A stretch of 64,000 bases of DNA from Hydractinia symbiolongicarpus (GCF_029227915.1 NC_079885.1:16629001-16693000); one strand, 5' to 3'; counted from the first letter of the stretch, positions 37,687 through 49,097 are shown. Numbers and translations: made by a program. Notes: generated from the sequence alone by a model not told the origin.

Positions 37687-39504
37687 GACGTCCCAAGTCC
37701 TTTTCCTTGGCGCCATGACTATAGAACACTGTTAACTACGTGCACAGCCCTCTAAAGTCAGTAATACGGCCATTTGCAGCCTAATAAAGCCCTTACACGT
37801 AAATCACGTTCTTCCACGTCCCCAGCAAGGTTACCAATGGTGTAGTGTTCCCAGTCTTAATGGAGTATGACGTTTCAAGTCCTTTTCCTTGACGCCATGG
37901 CTTTAGAACACTCTTAGCTACGTGCACAGCTCCCTGTAAGCCGTATTACTGTTGTTGCAGCCTAATAAAGGCCTTAGACGTAAACCACGTGCTTCCACGC
38001 TCCCAGCCCGGCTACCATTGATCTAGTCCTCCAAGTCTGAATGGACTACGACTTCTCAAGTCGTTTTCCTTGGCGTCATGGCTTTAGAGCACTGTGAACT
38101 ATGTGCACAGCCCTCTAAATGCTGCAATATGTCCTTTTACAGACTAATAAAGGCCTTGCACGTAAATCACGTTCTTCCACGTCCCCAGCAAGGCTACCAA
38201 TGGCCTAGTGTTCCCAGTCTCAATGGTCTACAACGTGCCAAGTCCTTTTCCTTGACGCCATGGCTATAGAACACTTTTAACTACGTGCACGGCCCTTTGA
38301 ACGCTGTAACATTGGCTTTTCCAGCAAAATAAAGGCGTTAAACGTAACTACCATCGTTCCACCTGCCTGCGCAGATTACCTTAGGAGTAGTCCTTCCAGT
38401 CGCATTGGATTATGACGTCCTAAGTCCTTTTCCTTGGCGCCATGACTATAGAACACTGTTAACTACGGGCACAGCCCTCTAAATGCTGCAATATGTCCTT
38501 TTACAGACTAATAAAGGCCTCACACGTAAATCACGTTATTCCACGTCCCCATCAAGGCTACCAATGGTCTAGTGTTCCCAGTCTTAATGGAATATGACGT
38601 CCCAATTCATTTTCCTTGACGCCATGGCTATAGAACACAGATAACTACGCGCACAGTCCTCTAAATGCTGTAACATTGCCTTTTCCAGCCAAATAAAGGC
38701 GTTAAACGTAAATACCGTCATTCCACCTGCCTGCGCATGTTAACATAGGAGTAGTCCTTCCAGTCTCAATGGATTATGACGTCCCAAGTCCTTTTCCTTG
38801 ACCTTATGGCTTTAGAACATTGTTAACTCCGTGCACAGCCCTCTAAATGCTGTAACATGGCCTTTTGCAGACTAATAATGGCTTTAAACGTAAATACTGT
38901 CGTTCCAACTGACTGTGCAGGTTACCATAGGAGTAGTCCTTCCAGTGTCAATGGACTATGACGTCCCAAGTCCTTTTCCTTGGCGCCATGACTATAGAAC
39001 ACTGTTAACTACGTGCACAGCTCTCTAAAGGCAGCAATATTGCCTTTCGCAGCCTAATAAAGGACTTAAACGTAAATCACGTGCTTCTACGCTCCCAACC
39101 AGGCTACCATTGGTCTAGTGTTCTCAGTCTCAATGGAACATGACGTCCCAAGTCATTTTCCTTGGCGCCATGGCTTTAGCACACTGTTAACTCCGTGCAC
39201 AGCCCTCTAAAGGCTGTAATATGGCCATTTGCAGCCTAATAAAGGCGTTATACGTAAATACCGTCGTACCACCTGCCTGCGCAGGTTACCATAGAAGTAG
39301 TCCTTCCAGTCTCAATTGACTATGACGCCCCAAGTCCTTTTTCTTGGTGCAATGGCTATAGAACAATGTTAACTCCGTGCAAAGCCCTCTAAAGGCTGTA
39401 ATATGGCCATTTGCAGCCTAATAAAGGCGTTATACGTAAATACCGTCGTTCCAACTGCCTGCGCAGGTTACCATAGGAGTAGTCCTTCCAGTCTCAACGG
39501 ACTA
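37687..39504 (+). repeat. 14-mer copy 4, units a-j only (1,818 bp)
   Basis: Ten monomers in the same order as copy one, including unit i, which copies two and three lack. Collinearity stops at 39505: the next unit starts GACGTCCCAAATCC with CCATGGCTATAG instead of the expected unit k. Since i is present here and in copy one, its absence from copies two and three is best read as deletion. Small unit-specific changes (CAGATAACTACG, GACCTTATGG, CTGTTGTTGCAG) separate it from the other copies. Confidence 0.87.
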
Positions 39505-39869
39505 TGACGTCCCAAATCCTTTTCCTTGGCGCCATGGCTATAGAACACTGTTAACTCCGTGCACATCCCTCTAAATGCTGCAATATGTCTTTTTACAGAC
39601 TAATAAAAGCCTTACACGTAAATGACGTTCTTCCACGTCCCCAGCAAGGCTACCAATGGTCTAGTGTTCCCAGTCTTAATGGAGTATGACGTCCCAAGTC
39701 CTATTCCTTGACGCCATGGCTATAAAACACTGTTAACTACGTGCACAGCCCTCTAAATGCGGCATTATCGTCTTTTGCGGCTAATAAAGGCCTTACCCGT
39801 AAGTCACGTGTTTCCATGCTGCCAGGAAGGCTACCATTAGTCTTAGTCTTCCCAGTCTCAATAGACTAC
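39505..39869 (+). repeat. Linker monomers after the 14-mer block
   Basis: Two monomers, A-type then E-type (TGCTGCCAGGAAGG near 39.82 kb). They resemble the 3-mer material at 3.1-4.0 kb (shared GCGGCATTATCG/GCGGCATCATCG), a long-range link between the left end and the middle of the window. No non-satellite sequence. Confidence 0.7.
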
Positions 39870-40051
39870 GACGTCCCAAGTCCTTTTCCTTGGCGCCATG
39901 GCTATAGAACACTGTTAACTACGTGCACAGCCCTCTAAAGGCAGTAATATTGCCTTTCGCAGCCTAATAAAGGCCTTACACGTAAATCACGTTATTCCAC
40001 GTCCCCAGCAAGGCTACCAAGGGTCTAGTGTTCCCAGTCTTAATGGAATAT
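39870..40051 (+). repeat. Representative A-type 182-bp monomer
   Basis: A clean full-length unit close to my by-eye consensus, exactly 182 bp from one GACGTC to the next. A consensus monomer of this type has about 86 G+C (51 C, 35 G; 47%) and six CpGs, against about ten expected from base composition. It carries a chain of short palindromes: GACGTC, GGCGCC, GCCATGGC, GTTAAC, GTGCAC and AAGGCCTT (this copy has a variant at the ATGGCCAT site). AATAAA lies near position 97. Since 182 is not a multiple of three, reading frame shifts at every monomer boundary, which argues against any long repeat protein. Confidence 0.93.
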
Positions 40052-41720
40052 GACGTCCCAAGTCCTTTTCCTTGACGCCATGGGTACAGAACACTGTTAA
40101 CTACGCGCACAGTCCTCTAAATGCTGTAACATGGCCTTTTGCAGACTAATAAAGGCCTTACACGTAAACCAAGTGCTTCTACGCTCCCAACCAGGCTACC
40201 ATTGGTCTAGGGTTCTCAGTCTCAATGGAATATGACGTCCCAAGTCATTTTCCTTGGCGCCATGGCTTTAGCACACTGTTAACTCCGTGCACAGCCCTCT
40301 AAGGGCTGTAATATGGCTATTTGCAGCCTAATAAAAGCGGTATACGTAAATACCGTCGTACCACCTGCCTGCGCAGGTTACCATAGAAGTAGTCCTTCCA
40401 GTCTCAATGGACTATGACGCCCCAAGTCCTTTTCCTTGTCGCTTTGGCTTTAGAACACCCTTAGCTACGTGCACAGCCCCCCGTAAGCCGTATTATGTCC
40501 TTTTGCTGACTAATAAAGACTTTACACGTAAATAACTTGCTTCCATGCTCCAAGCCATGCTACCATTGATCTAGTCCTTCCAGTCTCAATGGAATTCGAC
40601 GTTCCAAGTCGTTTTCCTTCTCGCTATGGCGTTAGAACACTGTTAACTACGTGCACGGCCCTTTGAACGCTGTAATATGGCCATTTGCAGCCTATTAAAG
40701 GCCTTATACGTAAATACTGTCGCACCACCTGCCTGCGCAAGTTACCATTGGTGTAGTCCTTTCACTCTCAATGGACTATGACGTCCTAAGTCGTTTTCTT
40801 TGACGCCGTGACGTTTGAAAACCCGCAAGTGCGCACACAGTCCCCTAAATGCTATAGTATGGCTTTTGTAAGTTTAAAAAAGGCTTTACGCGTAAATCAC
40901 GTGCTTCCACTCTCCAAACCAGGCTACCAATGGTGTACCTTTCTGACTATCATTGAACTACGACGTCCCAATTCCTTTTCCATGGCGCTTTAGCGTTAAA
41001 ACACTTTTAACTCCGTGCACAGCCCTCTAAATGCTGTAACATGGCCTTTTGCAGACTAATAATGGCTTTAAACGTAAATACTGTCGTTCCAACTAACTGC
41101 GTAGGGGACCATAGGAATAGTCCTTCCAGTCTCAATGGACTATGACGTCCCAAGTCCTTTTCCTTGGCACCATGGCTATAGAACACTGTTAACTACGTGC
41201 ACAGCCCTCTAAAGGCAGTAATATTGCCTTTCGCAGCCTAATAAAGGCCTTACACGTAAATCACGTTATTCCACGTCCCCAGTAAGGCTACCAAGGGTCT
41301 AGTGTTCCCAGCCTTAATGGAATATGACGTCCCAAGTCCTTTTCCTTGACGCCATGGCTGCAGAACACTGTTAACTACGCGCACAGTCCTCTAAATGCTG
41401 TAGCATGGCCTTTTGCAGACTAATAAAGGCCTTACACGTAAACCAAGTGCTTTTACGCTCACAACCAGGCTACCATTGGTCTAGGGTCCTCAGTCTCAAT
41501 GGAATATGACGTCCCAAGTCATTTTCCTTGGCGCCATGGCTTTAGCACACTGTTAACTCCGTGCACAGCCCTCTAAAGGCTGTAATATGGCCATTTGCAG
41601 CCTAATAAAGGCGTTATACGTAAATGCCGTCGTACCACCTGCCTGCGCAGGTTACCATAGAAGTAGTCCTTCCAGTCTCAATGGACTATGACGCCCCAAG
41701 TTCTTTTTCTTGGCGCCATG
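39870..41720 (+). repeat. ~1,274-bp 7-mer higher-order repeat, ~1.45 copies
   Basis: Copy one is about 39870-41144, copy two about 41145-41720. The landmark after GACGCCA at 40081 and 41355 gives 1,274 bp (seven monomers). Shared private variants are CTACCAAGGGTCTAG and GTAAACCAAGTGCTT. Within copy one, about 40.49-41.0 kb repeats the TATGTCCTTTTGCTGAC plus F-type series of the 10-mer at 28 and 30 kb, so this unit was assembled partly from 10-mer material. Confidence 0.8.
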
Positions 41721-41970
41721 GCTATGGAACACTGTTAACTACGTGCACAGCGCTCTAAATGCAGTAAAATGGCCATTTGCAGCCTTATAAAGGCCTTACA
41801 CATAAATCACGTTCTTCCTCGTCCCCAGCAAGGCTACCAATGGTGCACAGCCCCCTATAAGCCATATTATTGCCTTTGCAGCCTAATAAAGGCCTTAGAC
41901 GTAAACCACGTGCTTCCACGCTCCCAGCCAGGCTACCATTGATCTAGTCCTTTAAGTCTCAATGGACTAC
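41690..41970 (+). repeat. 281-bp composite monomer with out-of-register junction
   Basis: The unit runs normally to AAGGCTACCAATGG (41843). It then jumps back to TGCACAGCCCCCTATAAGCC, which belongs at about position 54, giving 182 + 99 bp before the next unit start at 41971. The join lies in a shared TGG/GTG context of only about three bases. No second copy was found, so it is probably a young or unamplified event. Confidence 0.85.
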
Positions 41971-44900
41971 GATTGCCAAGTCGTTCTCCTTGGCGTCATG
42001 GCTTTATAGCACTGTGAACTATGTGCACAGCCCTCTAAATGCTGCAATATGTCCTTTTACAGTCTAATAAAGGCCTTGCACGTAAATCACGTTCTTCCAC
42101 GTCCCCAGCAAGGCTACCAATGGCCTAGTGTTCCCAGTCACAATGGACTACAACGTGCCAAGTCCTTTTCCTTGACGCCATGGCTATAGAACACTGTTAA
42201 CTACGTGCACAGCCTTCTAAAGGCAGTATTATGTCCTTTTGCAGCCAAATAAAGGCTTTACACGTAAACCACGTGCTTCAACGCTCCCAACCAGGCTACC
42301 ATTGGTCTAGTACTTCCAGTCTCAATGGAATACGACGTTCCAAGTCGTTTTCCTTCGCGCTATGGCGTTAGAACACTGTTAACTACGTGCACGGCCCTTT
42401 GAACGCTGTAATATGGCCATTTGCAGCCTATTAAAGGCCTTATACGTAAATAATGTCGCCCCACCTGCCTGCGCAAGTTACCATTAGTGTAATCTTTCCA
42501 GTCTCAATGGACTATGACGCCCCAAGTCGTTTTCATTGACGCCGTGACGTTAGAAAACCCGCAAGTACGCGCACAGTCCTGTAAATGCTATGGTATGGCT
42601 TTTGTAAGTCTAAAGAAGGCCTTACGCGTAAATCACGTGCTTCCACTCTCCAAACCAGGCTACCAATGGTGTACCTTTCCGACTATCATTGAACTACGAC
42701 GTCCCAATTCCTTTTCCTTGGCGCTTTAGCGTTAAAACACTTTTAACTACGTGCACAGGCCTCTAAATGCTGTAATATTGCCTTTTGCAGCCAAATAAAG
42801 GCCTTACACGTAAATACCGTCGTTCCAACTGCCTGCGCAGGTTACCATAGGAGTAGTCCTTCCAGTCTGAATGGACTATGACGTCCCAAGTCCTTTTCTT
42901 TGGCGCCATATGGCTATAGAACACTGTTAACTACGTGCACAGCCCTCGAAAGGCAGTAATATGGCCATTTGCAGACTAATAAAGACCTTACACGTAAATA
43001 ACGTGCTTCCACCACCCTTCGCGTGATACCATTGCTCTAGTCCTTCCAGTCTCAATGGACCATGGCGTGCCAATTCATTTTACATGGCGCCATGGCTTTA
43101 GCACACTGTTAACTCCGTGCACAGCCCTGTAAAGGCCGTAATATGGCCATTTGCAGCCTAATAAAGGCGTTATACGTAAATACCCACGTTCCACCTGCCT
43201 GCGCAGGTTACCATAGAAGTAGTCCTTCCAGTCTCAATAGACTATGACGTCCCAAGTCCTTTTCTTTGGCGCCATGGCTTTAGAACGATGTTAACACCGT
43301 GCACAGCCCTCTAAATGCTGTAACATGGCTTTTTGTATACTAATAAAGGCTTTAAACGTAAATACTGTCGTTCCAACTGCCTGCGCAGGTTACCAATGGT
43401 CTAGTCCTTCCAGTCCCAATGGACTACAACGTGCCAAGTCGTTTTCTTTGGCACCTTGGCGTTAGAAGACCAGCAACTACGCGCACATCTTCTAAATGCT
43501 GTACTATGACCTTTTGCAGACTAACAAAAGCCTTACACGTAAATCACGTTCTTCCACGCCTCCGGCAAGGCTACCAATGGTCTTGTGTTCCCAGTCTTGG
43601 ACTACGACGTCACAAGTCGTCTTACCTGGCGCTATGGCGTTAAAACACTGTCAACTACGTGAACAGCTCACTTAACGCTGTAATATAGGCTTTGGCAAAG
43701 AGGCTTTACACGTACAAACCATGCTTCCACCACCCTTCACGGCATACCATTGATCTAGTCATTTCAGTCTTAATGGACTATAACGTCTCAAGTCCTTTTT
43801 CCTTGGCGCTATGGCTTTGGCGCACTGTTAACTCCGTGCACAGCCCCCTGTAGGCCGTATTATTGCCTTTGCAGCCTAATAAAGGCCTTAGACGTAAACC
43901 ACGTGCTTCCATGCTCCCAGCCAGGCTACCATTGATCTAGTCCTTCATGTCCCAATAGACTACGACTTGCCAAGTCGTTCTCCTTTGCGTCATGGCTTTA
44001 GAGCACTGTAAACTATGTGCACAGCCCTCTGAATGCTGCAATATGTCCTTTTACAGACTAATAAAGACCTTACACGTAAATAACGTGCTTCCATTCTCCC
44101 AGCCATGCTACCATTGATCTAGTCCTTCCAGTCTCATTGGAATACGGCGTTCCAAGTCGTTTTCCTTCGCGCTATGGCGTTAGAACACTGTTAACTACGT
44201 GCACGGCCCTTTGAACGCTGTAATATGGCCATTTGCAGCCTATTAAAGGCCTTATACGTAAATACTGTCCCTCACCTGCCTGCGCAAGTAACCATTGGTG
44301 TAGTCCTTCCAGTCTCAATGGACTACAACGTGCCAAGTCCTTTTCCTTGACGCCATGGCTATAGAACACTGTTAACTACGTGCACAGCCCTCTAAAGTCA
44401 GTAATATGGCCTTTTGCAGCCTGATAAAGCCTTTACACGTAAATACCGTGATTCCACCAGCCTTCGCAGGATACCATTGGTCTAGTCCTTCCAGTCCCAA
44501 TGGACTACAACGTGCCAAATCGTTTTCTTTGGCACCTTGGCGTTAGAAGACCGGCAACTACGCGCACAGTCCTCTAAATGCTGTAACATTGCCTTTTACA
44601 GACTAATAAAGGTCTTACACGCAAATCACGTTCTTCCACGCCCCCAGCAAGGTTACCAATGGTCTAGTGTTCCCAGCCTTAATGTAATATGACGTCTCAA
44701 GTCCTTTTCCTTGACGCCATGGCTTTAGAACACTGTTAACTACGTGCACAGTCCCCTGTAAGACGTATTATTGCCGTTGCAGCCTAATAAAGGCCTTAGA
44801 CGTAAACCACGTGCTTCCACGCTCTCAGCCAGGCTACCATTGATCTAGTCCTTCAAGTCTCAATGGACTATTACTTGCCAAGTCGTTTTCCTTGACGTCA

Positions 44901-45442
44901 TGGCTTTAGAGCACTGTGAACTTTGTGCACAGCCCTGTAAATGCTGCAATATGTCCTTTTACAGACTAATAAAGGCCTTGCACGTAAATCACGTTCTTCC
45001 ACGTCCCCAGCAAGGCTACCAATGGCCTAGTGTTCCAAGTCTCAATGGACTACAACGTGCCAAGTTCTTCTCCTTGACGCCATAGCTATAGAACACTGTT
45101 AACTACGTGCACAGCCTTCTAAAAGCAGTATTATGTCCTTTTGCAGACTAATAAAGACCTTACACGTAAATAACGTGCTTCCATGCTCCCAGCCATGCTA
45201 CCATTGATCTAGTCCTTCCAGTCTCAATGGAATACGACGTTCCAAGTCGTTTTCCCTCGCGCTATGGCGTTAGAACACTGTTAACTACGTGCACAGCTTT
45301 CTAAAGTCAGTAATATGGCCTTTTGCAGCCTGATAAAGCCTTTACACGTAAATACCGTGATTCCACCACCCTCCGCGGGATACCATTGGTCTATTCCTTC
45401 CAGTCCCAATGGACTACAACGTGCCAAGTCGTTTTCCTTGAC
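41971..45442 (+). repeat. Poorly ordered monomers, no stable higher-order period
   Basis: About nineteen monomers of all classes, with many private changes. Near 42.9 kb a 3-bp insertion gives GCCATATGGC. Near 43.59 kb a small deletion gives AGTCTTGGACTACG. Near 43.69 kb a degraded unit reads TTTGGCAAAGAGG, having lost the AATAAA region. The TATGTCCTTTTGCAG series with F-type occurs at 42.2-42.75 kb, related to 40.5-41.0 kb. Several TTCCTTCGCGCTATGG left halves appear here and continue to the right end of the window, but I did not see them left of 41 kb. Confidence 0.75.
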
Positions 45443-46533
45443 GCCATGGCTATAGAACACTGTTAACTACGCACACAGTCCTCTAAATGCTGTAACATGG
45501 CCTTTTGCAAACTAATAAAGGCCTTGCACGTAAATCACGTTCTTCCACGTCCCTAGCAAGGCCACCATTGGCTAGTGTTTCCAGTCTCAATGGACTACAA
45601 CGTGCCAATACCTTTTCCTTGACGCCATGGCTATAGAACACTCTTAGCTACGTGCACAGCCCCCTGTAAGCCGTATTATTGTCTTTGCAGCCTAATAAAG
45701 GTCTTACACGTAAACCACGTGCTTCCACGCTCCCAACCAGGCTACCATTGGTCTAGTGTTCTCAGTCTCAATGGAATATGACGTCCCAAGTCGTTTTCCT
45801 TCGCGCTATGGCGTTAGAACACTGTTAACTACGTGCACGGCCCTTTGAACGCTGTAATATGGCCATTTGCAGACAAATAAAGGCTGTACACGTAAATACC
45901 GTCGTTCCACCTCCCTGCGCAGGTTACCATTGGTCTAGTCCTTCCAGTCTTAATGGACTATGACGTCCCAAGTACTTTTCCTTGGTGCCATGGCTATAGA
46001 ACACTGTTAACTACGCACACAGTCCTCTAAATGCTGTAACATGGCCTTTTGCAAACTAATAAAGGCCTTGCACGTAAATCACGTTCTTCCACGTCCCCAG
46101 CAAGGCTACCATTGGCTAGTGTTCCCAGTCTCAATGGACTACAACGTGCCAATACCTTTTCCTTGACGCCATGGCTATAGAACACTCTTAGCTACGTGCA
46201 CAGCCCCCTGTAAGCCGTATTATTGTCTTTGCAGCCTAATAAAGGCCTTACACGTAAACCACGTGCTTCCACGCTCCCAACCAGGCTACCATTGGTCTAG
46301 TGTTCTCAGTCTCATTGGAATACGACGTCCCAAGTCGTTTTCCTTCGCGCTATGGCGTTAGAACACTGTTAACTACGTGCGCGGCCCTTTGAACGCTGTA
46401 ATATGGCCATTTGCAGCCAAATAAAGGCTGTACACGTAAATACCGTCGTTCCACCTCCCTACGCAGGTTACCATTGGTCTAGTCCTTCCAGTCTCAATGG
46501 ACTATGACGTCCCAAGTACTTTTCCTTGGTGCC
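45443..46533 (+). repeat. ~544-bp 3-mer tandem pair
   Basis: Copy one is about 45443-45986, copy two about 45987-46533. CTACGCACACAGTCC (45468 and 46012), CAAACTAATAAAGG and GTATTATTGTCTTTGCAG recur at offset 544. Differences between copies include CCTAGCAAGGCCACC against CCCAGCAAGGCTACC, and CACGGCCC against CGCGGCCC. The unit is slightly short of 3 x 182 because of small deletions such as ATTGGCTAGTG. Confidence 0.82.
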
Positions 46534-46594
46534 ATGGCTTTAAAACAATGTTAACTTCGTGCACAGCCCTCTAAATGCTTTAACATGGACTTTT

Positions 46595-47895
46595 GCAGGC
46601 TATCAAAGGCCTTACCCGTAAGTCACGTATTTCCATGCTGCCAGGAAGGCTACCATTAGTCTAGTGTTCCCAGTCTCAATAGACTACGACGTCACAAGTC
46701 CTTTTCCTTAGCGCCATGGTTTTAGAACACTGTTAACTACGTGCACAGCCTTCTAAAGGCAGTAATATTGCCTTTTGCAGCCAAAAAAAGGCTTTATACG
46801 TAAATAACGTGGTTTCACCACCCTTCGCGGGATACCATTAGTCTAGTCCTTCCAGTCCCAATGGACTACAACGTGCCAAGTCGTTTTCTTTGGCACCTTG
46901 GCGTTAGAAGACCGGCAACTACACGCACAGCCCTCTAAATGCGGTAACATGGCCTTTTACAGACTAATAAAGGTCTTACACGCAAATCACGTTCTCCCAC
47001 GCCCCCAGCAAGGCTACCAATGGTCTAGTGTTCCCAGTCTTAATAGACTACGACGTCACAAGTCGTTTTACTTGGCGTTATGGCGTTAGAACACTGTTAA
47101 CTACGTGCACAGCCCTCTAAACGCTGTAATATGGCCTTTTGTAGCCTAGTAAAGGCTTTATACGTAAATACCATCGTTCCACCTGCCTACGCCGGTTACC
47201 ATTGGTGTAGACCTTCTAGTCTCAATGGAGTACAACGTCCCAAGTCGTTTTCTTTGGCACCGTGGCGTTAGAAGACCGGCAACTACGCGCACAGCCCTCT
47301 AAAGGCAGTAATATTGCCTTTTGCGGCCTACTAAAGGCTTTACACGAAAATACCATGGTTCCACCACCCTTCGCCGGATACCATTGGTTTAGACCTTCCA
47401 GTCTCAACGGACTATCACGTGATAAGTCGTTTTCCTTGGCGTCATCGCTTTAGAACACTGTTAACTACGTGCACAGCCCTCTGTAAGCCGTAATATTGCC
47501 TTTTGCAGCCTAATAAAGGCCTTACACGAAATTCACGTTCTTCCACGTCCCCAGCAAGGCTACCAATGGTCTAGTGTTCCCAGTCTCAATGGATTATGAC
47601 GTCCCAAGTCCTTTTCCTTGACGCCATGGCTATAGAACACTGTTAACTACGCGCACAGTCCTCTAAATGCTGTAACATGGCCTTTTGCAGACTAGTAAAG
47701 GCTTTACACGTAAACCACGTGCTTCCACGCTCCCAACCAGGCTACCAATGGTCTAGTGTTCTCAATCTCAATGGAATATGACGTCTCAAGTCATATTTCT
47801 TGGCGCCATGGCTTTAGAGCACTTTTAACTCCGTGAACAGCCTTCTAAAGGCTGTAATATGGCCATTTGCAGCCTAATAAAGGCGTTATACGTAA
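46595..47895 (+). repeat. Dispersed block, copy 1 (repeats at 51.0, 54.8 and 60.4 kb)
   Basis: Starts with an E-type unit (GGCTATCAAAGGCCTTACCCG). It continues through a second-class left half (GGCGTTAGAAGACCGGC), a TTTTGTAGCCTAGTAAAGG unit and the unit with a 12-bp palindrome near 47.41 kb, ending near 47895. It matches 51.0-52.49 kb at offset 4,410 for the first ~300 bp and 4,591 afterwards; the second copy has one additional monomer. The unit CACCGTGGCGTTAGAAGACC is typical. Confidence 0.82.
47413..47424. other. 12-bp perfect palindrome TATCACGTGATA (1 of 5)
   Basis: Perfectly self-complementary and centred on CACGTG, the E-box core bound by many bHLH proteins. It lies at the start of a monomer, where ordinary units have GACTATGACGTCCC. 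Whether anything binds here is unknown. Confidence 0.85.
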
Positions 47896-48325
47896 ATACC
47901 ATCGTTCCACCTGCCTGCACAAGTTACCATTGATCTAGTCCTTCCAGTCTCAATGGACTACGACGTTCCAAGTCGTTTTCCTTCGCGCTATGGCGTTAGA
48001 ACACTGTTAACTACGTGCACGGCCCTTTGAAAGCTGTAATATGTCCATTTGCAGCCTAATAAAGCCTTTACACGTAAATACCGTGATTCCACCACCCTCC
48101 GCGGGATACCATTGGTCAAGTCCTTCCAGTCCAAATGGACTACAACGTGCCAAGTCGTTTTCTTTGGCACCTTGCCGTTAGAAGACCGGCAACTACGCGC
48201 AGAGTCCTCTAAATGCGGTAACATGGCCTTTTACAGACTAATAAAGGTCTTACACGCAAATCACGTTCTCCCACGCCCCCAACAAGGCTACCAATTGTCT
48301 AGTGTTCCCAGCCTTAATAGACTAC
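47896..48325 (+). repeat. C- and D-type monomers between block copy and mini-monomers
   Basis: About two monomers: a C-like unit (CTGCCTGCACAAG) leading to TTCCTTCGCGCTATGG, then a D-type (CCACCCTCCGCGGGA) with a second-class left half carrying ACCTTGCCGTTAG. Open frames on both strands of 78-104 codons are chance consequences of these variants. The nearest relative is the unit near 55.55-55.69 kb. Confidence 0.7.
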
Positions 48326-48402
48326 GACGTCACAATTCCTTTTCCTTGACGCCATGGCTATAGAACACTGTTAGCCTAGTGTTCCCAGTCTCAATGGACT
48401 AC
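48326..48402 (+). repeat. 77-bp mini-monomer 1 (105-bp deletion)
   Basis: The unit reads normally to CACTGTTAG (about position 48), then joins CCTAGTGTTCCCAG (about position 154) and ends at the next unit start, leaving 77 bp. The deletion removes the AATAAA, AAGGCCTT and variable regions. The following unit begins AACGTGCC. Confidence 0.9.
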
Positions 48403-48584
48403 AACGTGCCAAGTCCTTTTCCTTGACCCCATGGTTATAGAACACTGTTAACTACGTGCACAGCCTTCTGAAGGCAGTAATATGGCCATTTGCAGCCTAA
48501 TAAAGGCCTTACACGTAAATCACGTTCTTCCACGTCCCCAGCAAGGCTACCAATGGTCTAGTCCTCCAGGTCTTAAAGGAATGT

Positions 48585-48661
48585 GACGTCCCAAGTCCTT
48601 TTCCTTGACGCCATGGCTATAGAACACTGTTAGCCTAGTGTTCCTAGTCTCAATGGACTAC
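48585..48661 (+). repeat. 77-bp mini-monomer 2
   Basis: Same length and same GTTAG/CCTAG join as the unit at 48326, 259 bp later (one full monomer plus one mini-monomer). A 259-bp dimer has therefore been tandemly copied. Confidence 0.9.
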
Positions 48662-49020
48662 AACGTGCCAAGTCCTTTTCCTAGACGCCGAGGCTATAGA
48701 ACACTGTTAACTATGTGCACAGCCTTCTAAAGGCAGTATTATGTCCTTTTGCAGACTAATGAAGACCTTATACGTAAATACTTTCGCTCCACCTGCCTGC
48801 ACAAGTTACCATTGATCTAGTCCTTCCAGTCTCAATGGACTACGACGTTCCAAGTCGTTTTCCTTCGCGCTGTGGCGTTAGAACACTGTTAACTACGTGC
48901 ACAGCCTTCTAAAGGCAGTAATATTGCCTTTTGCAGCCAAGGTCTTACACGAAAATCACGTTCTCCCACGCCCCCAGCAAGGCTACCAATGGTCTAGTGT
49001 TCCCAGTCTTAATAGACTAC

Positions 49021-49097
49021 GACGTCACAAGTCGTTTTACTTGGCGTTATGGCGTTAGAACACTGTTAGCCTAGTTTTCCCAGTCTCAATGGACTAC
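49021..49097 (+). repeat. 77-bp mini-monomer 3
   Basis: Same GTTAG/CCTAG join and 77-bp length. The start of this copy is GACGTCACAAGTCG with TTACTTGGCGTTATGG, unlike the other two, so sequence left of the join has been exchanged since the deletion arose. Confidence 0.88.
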
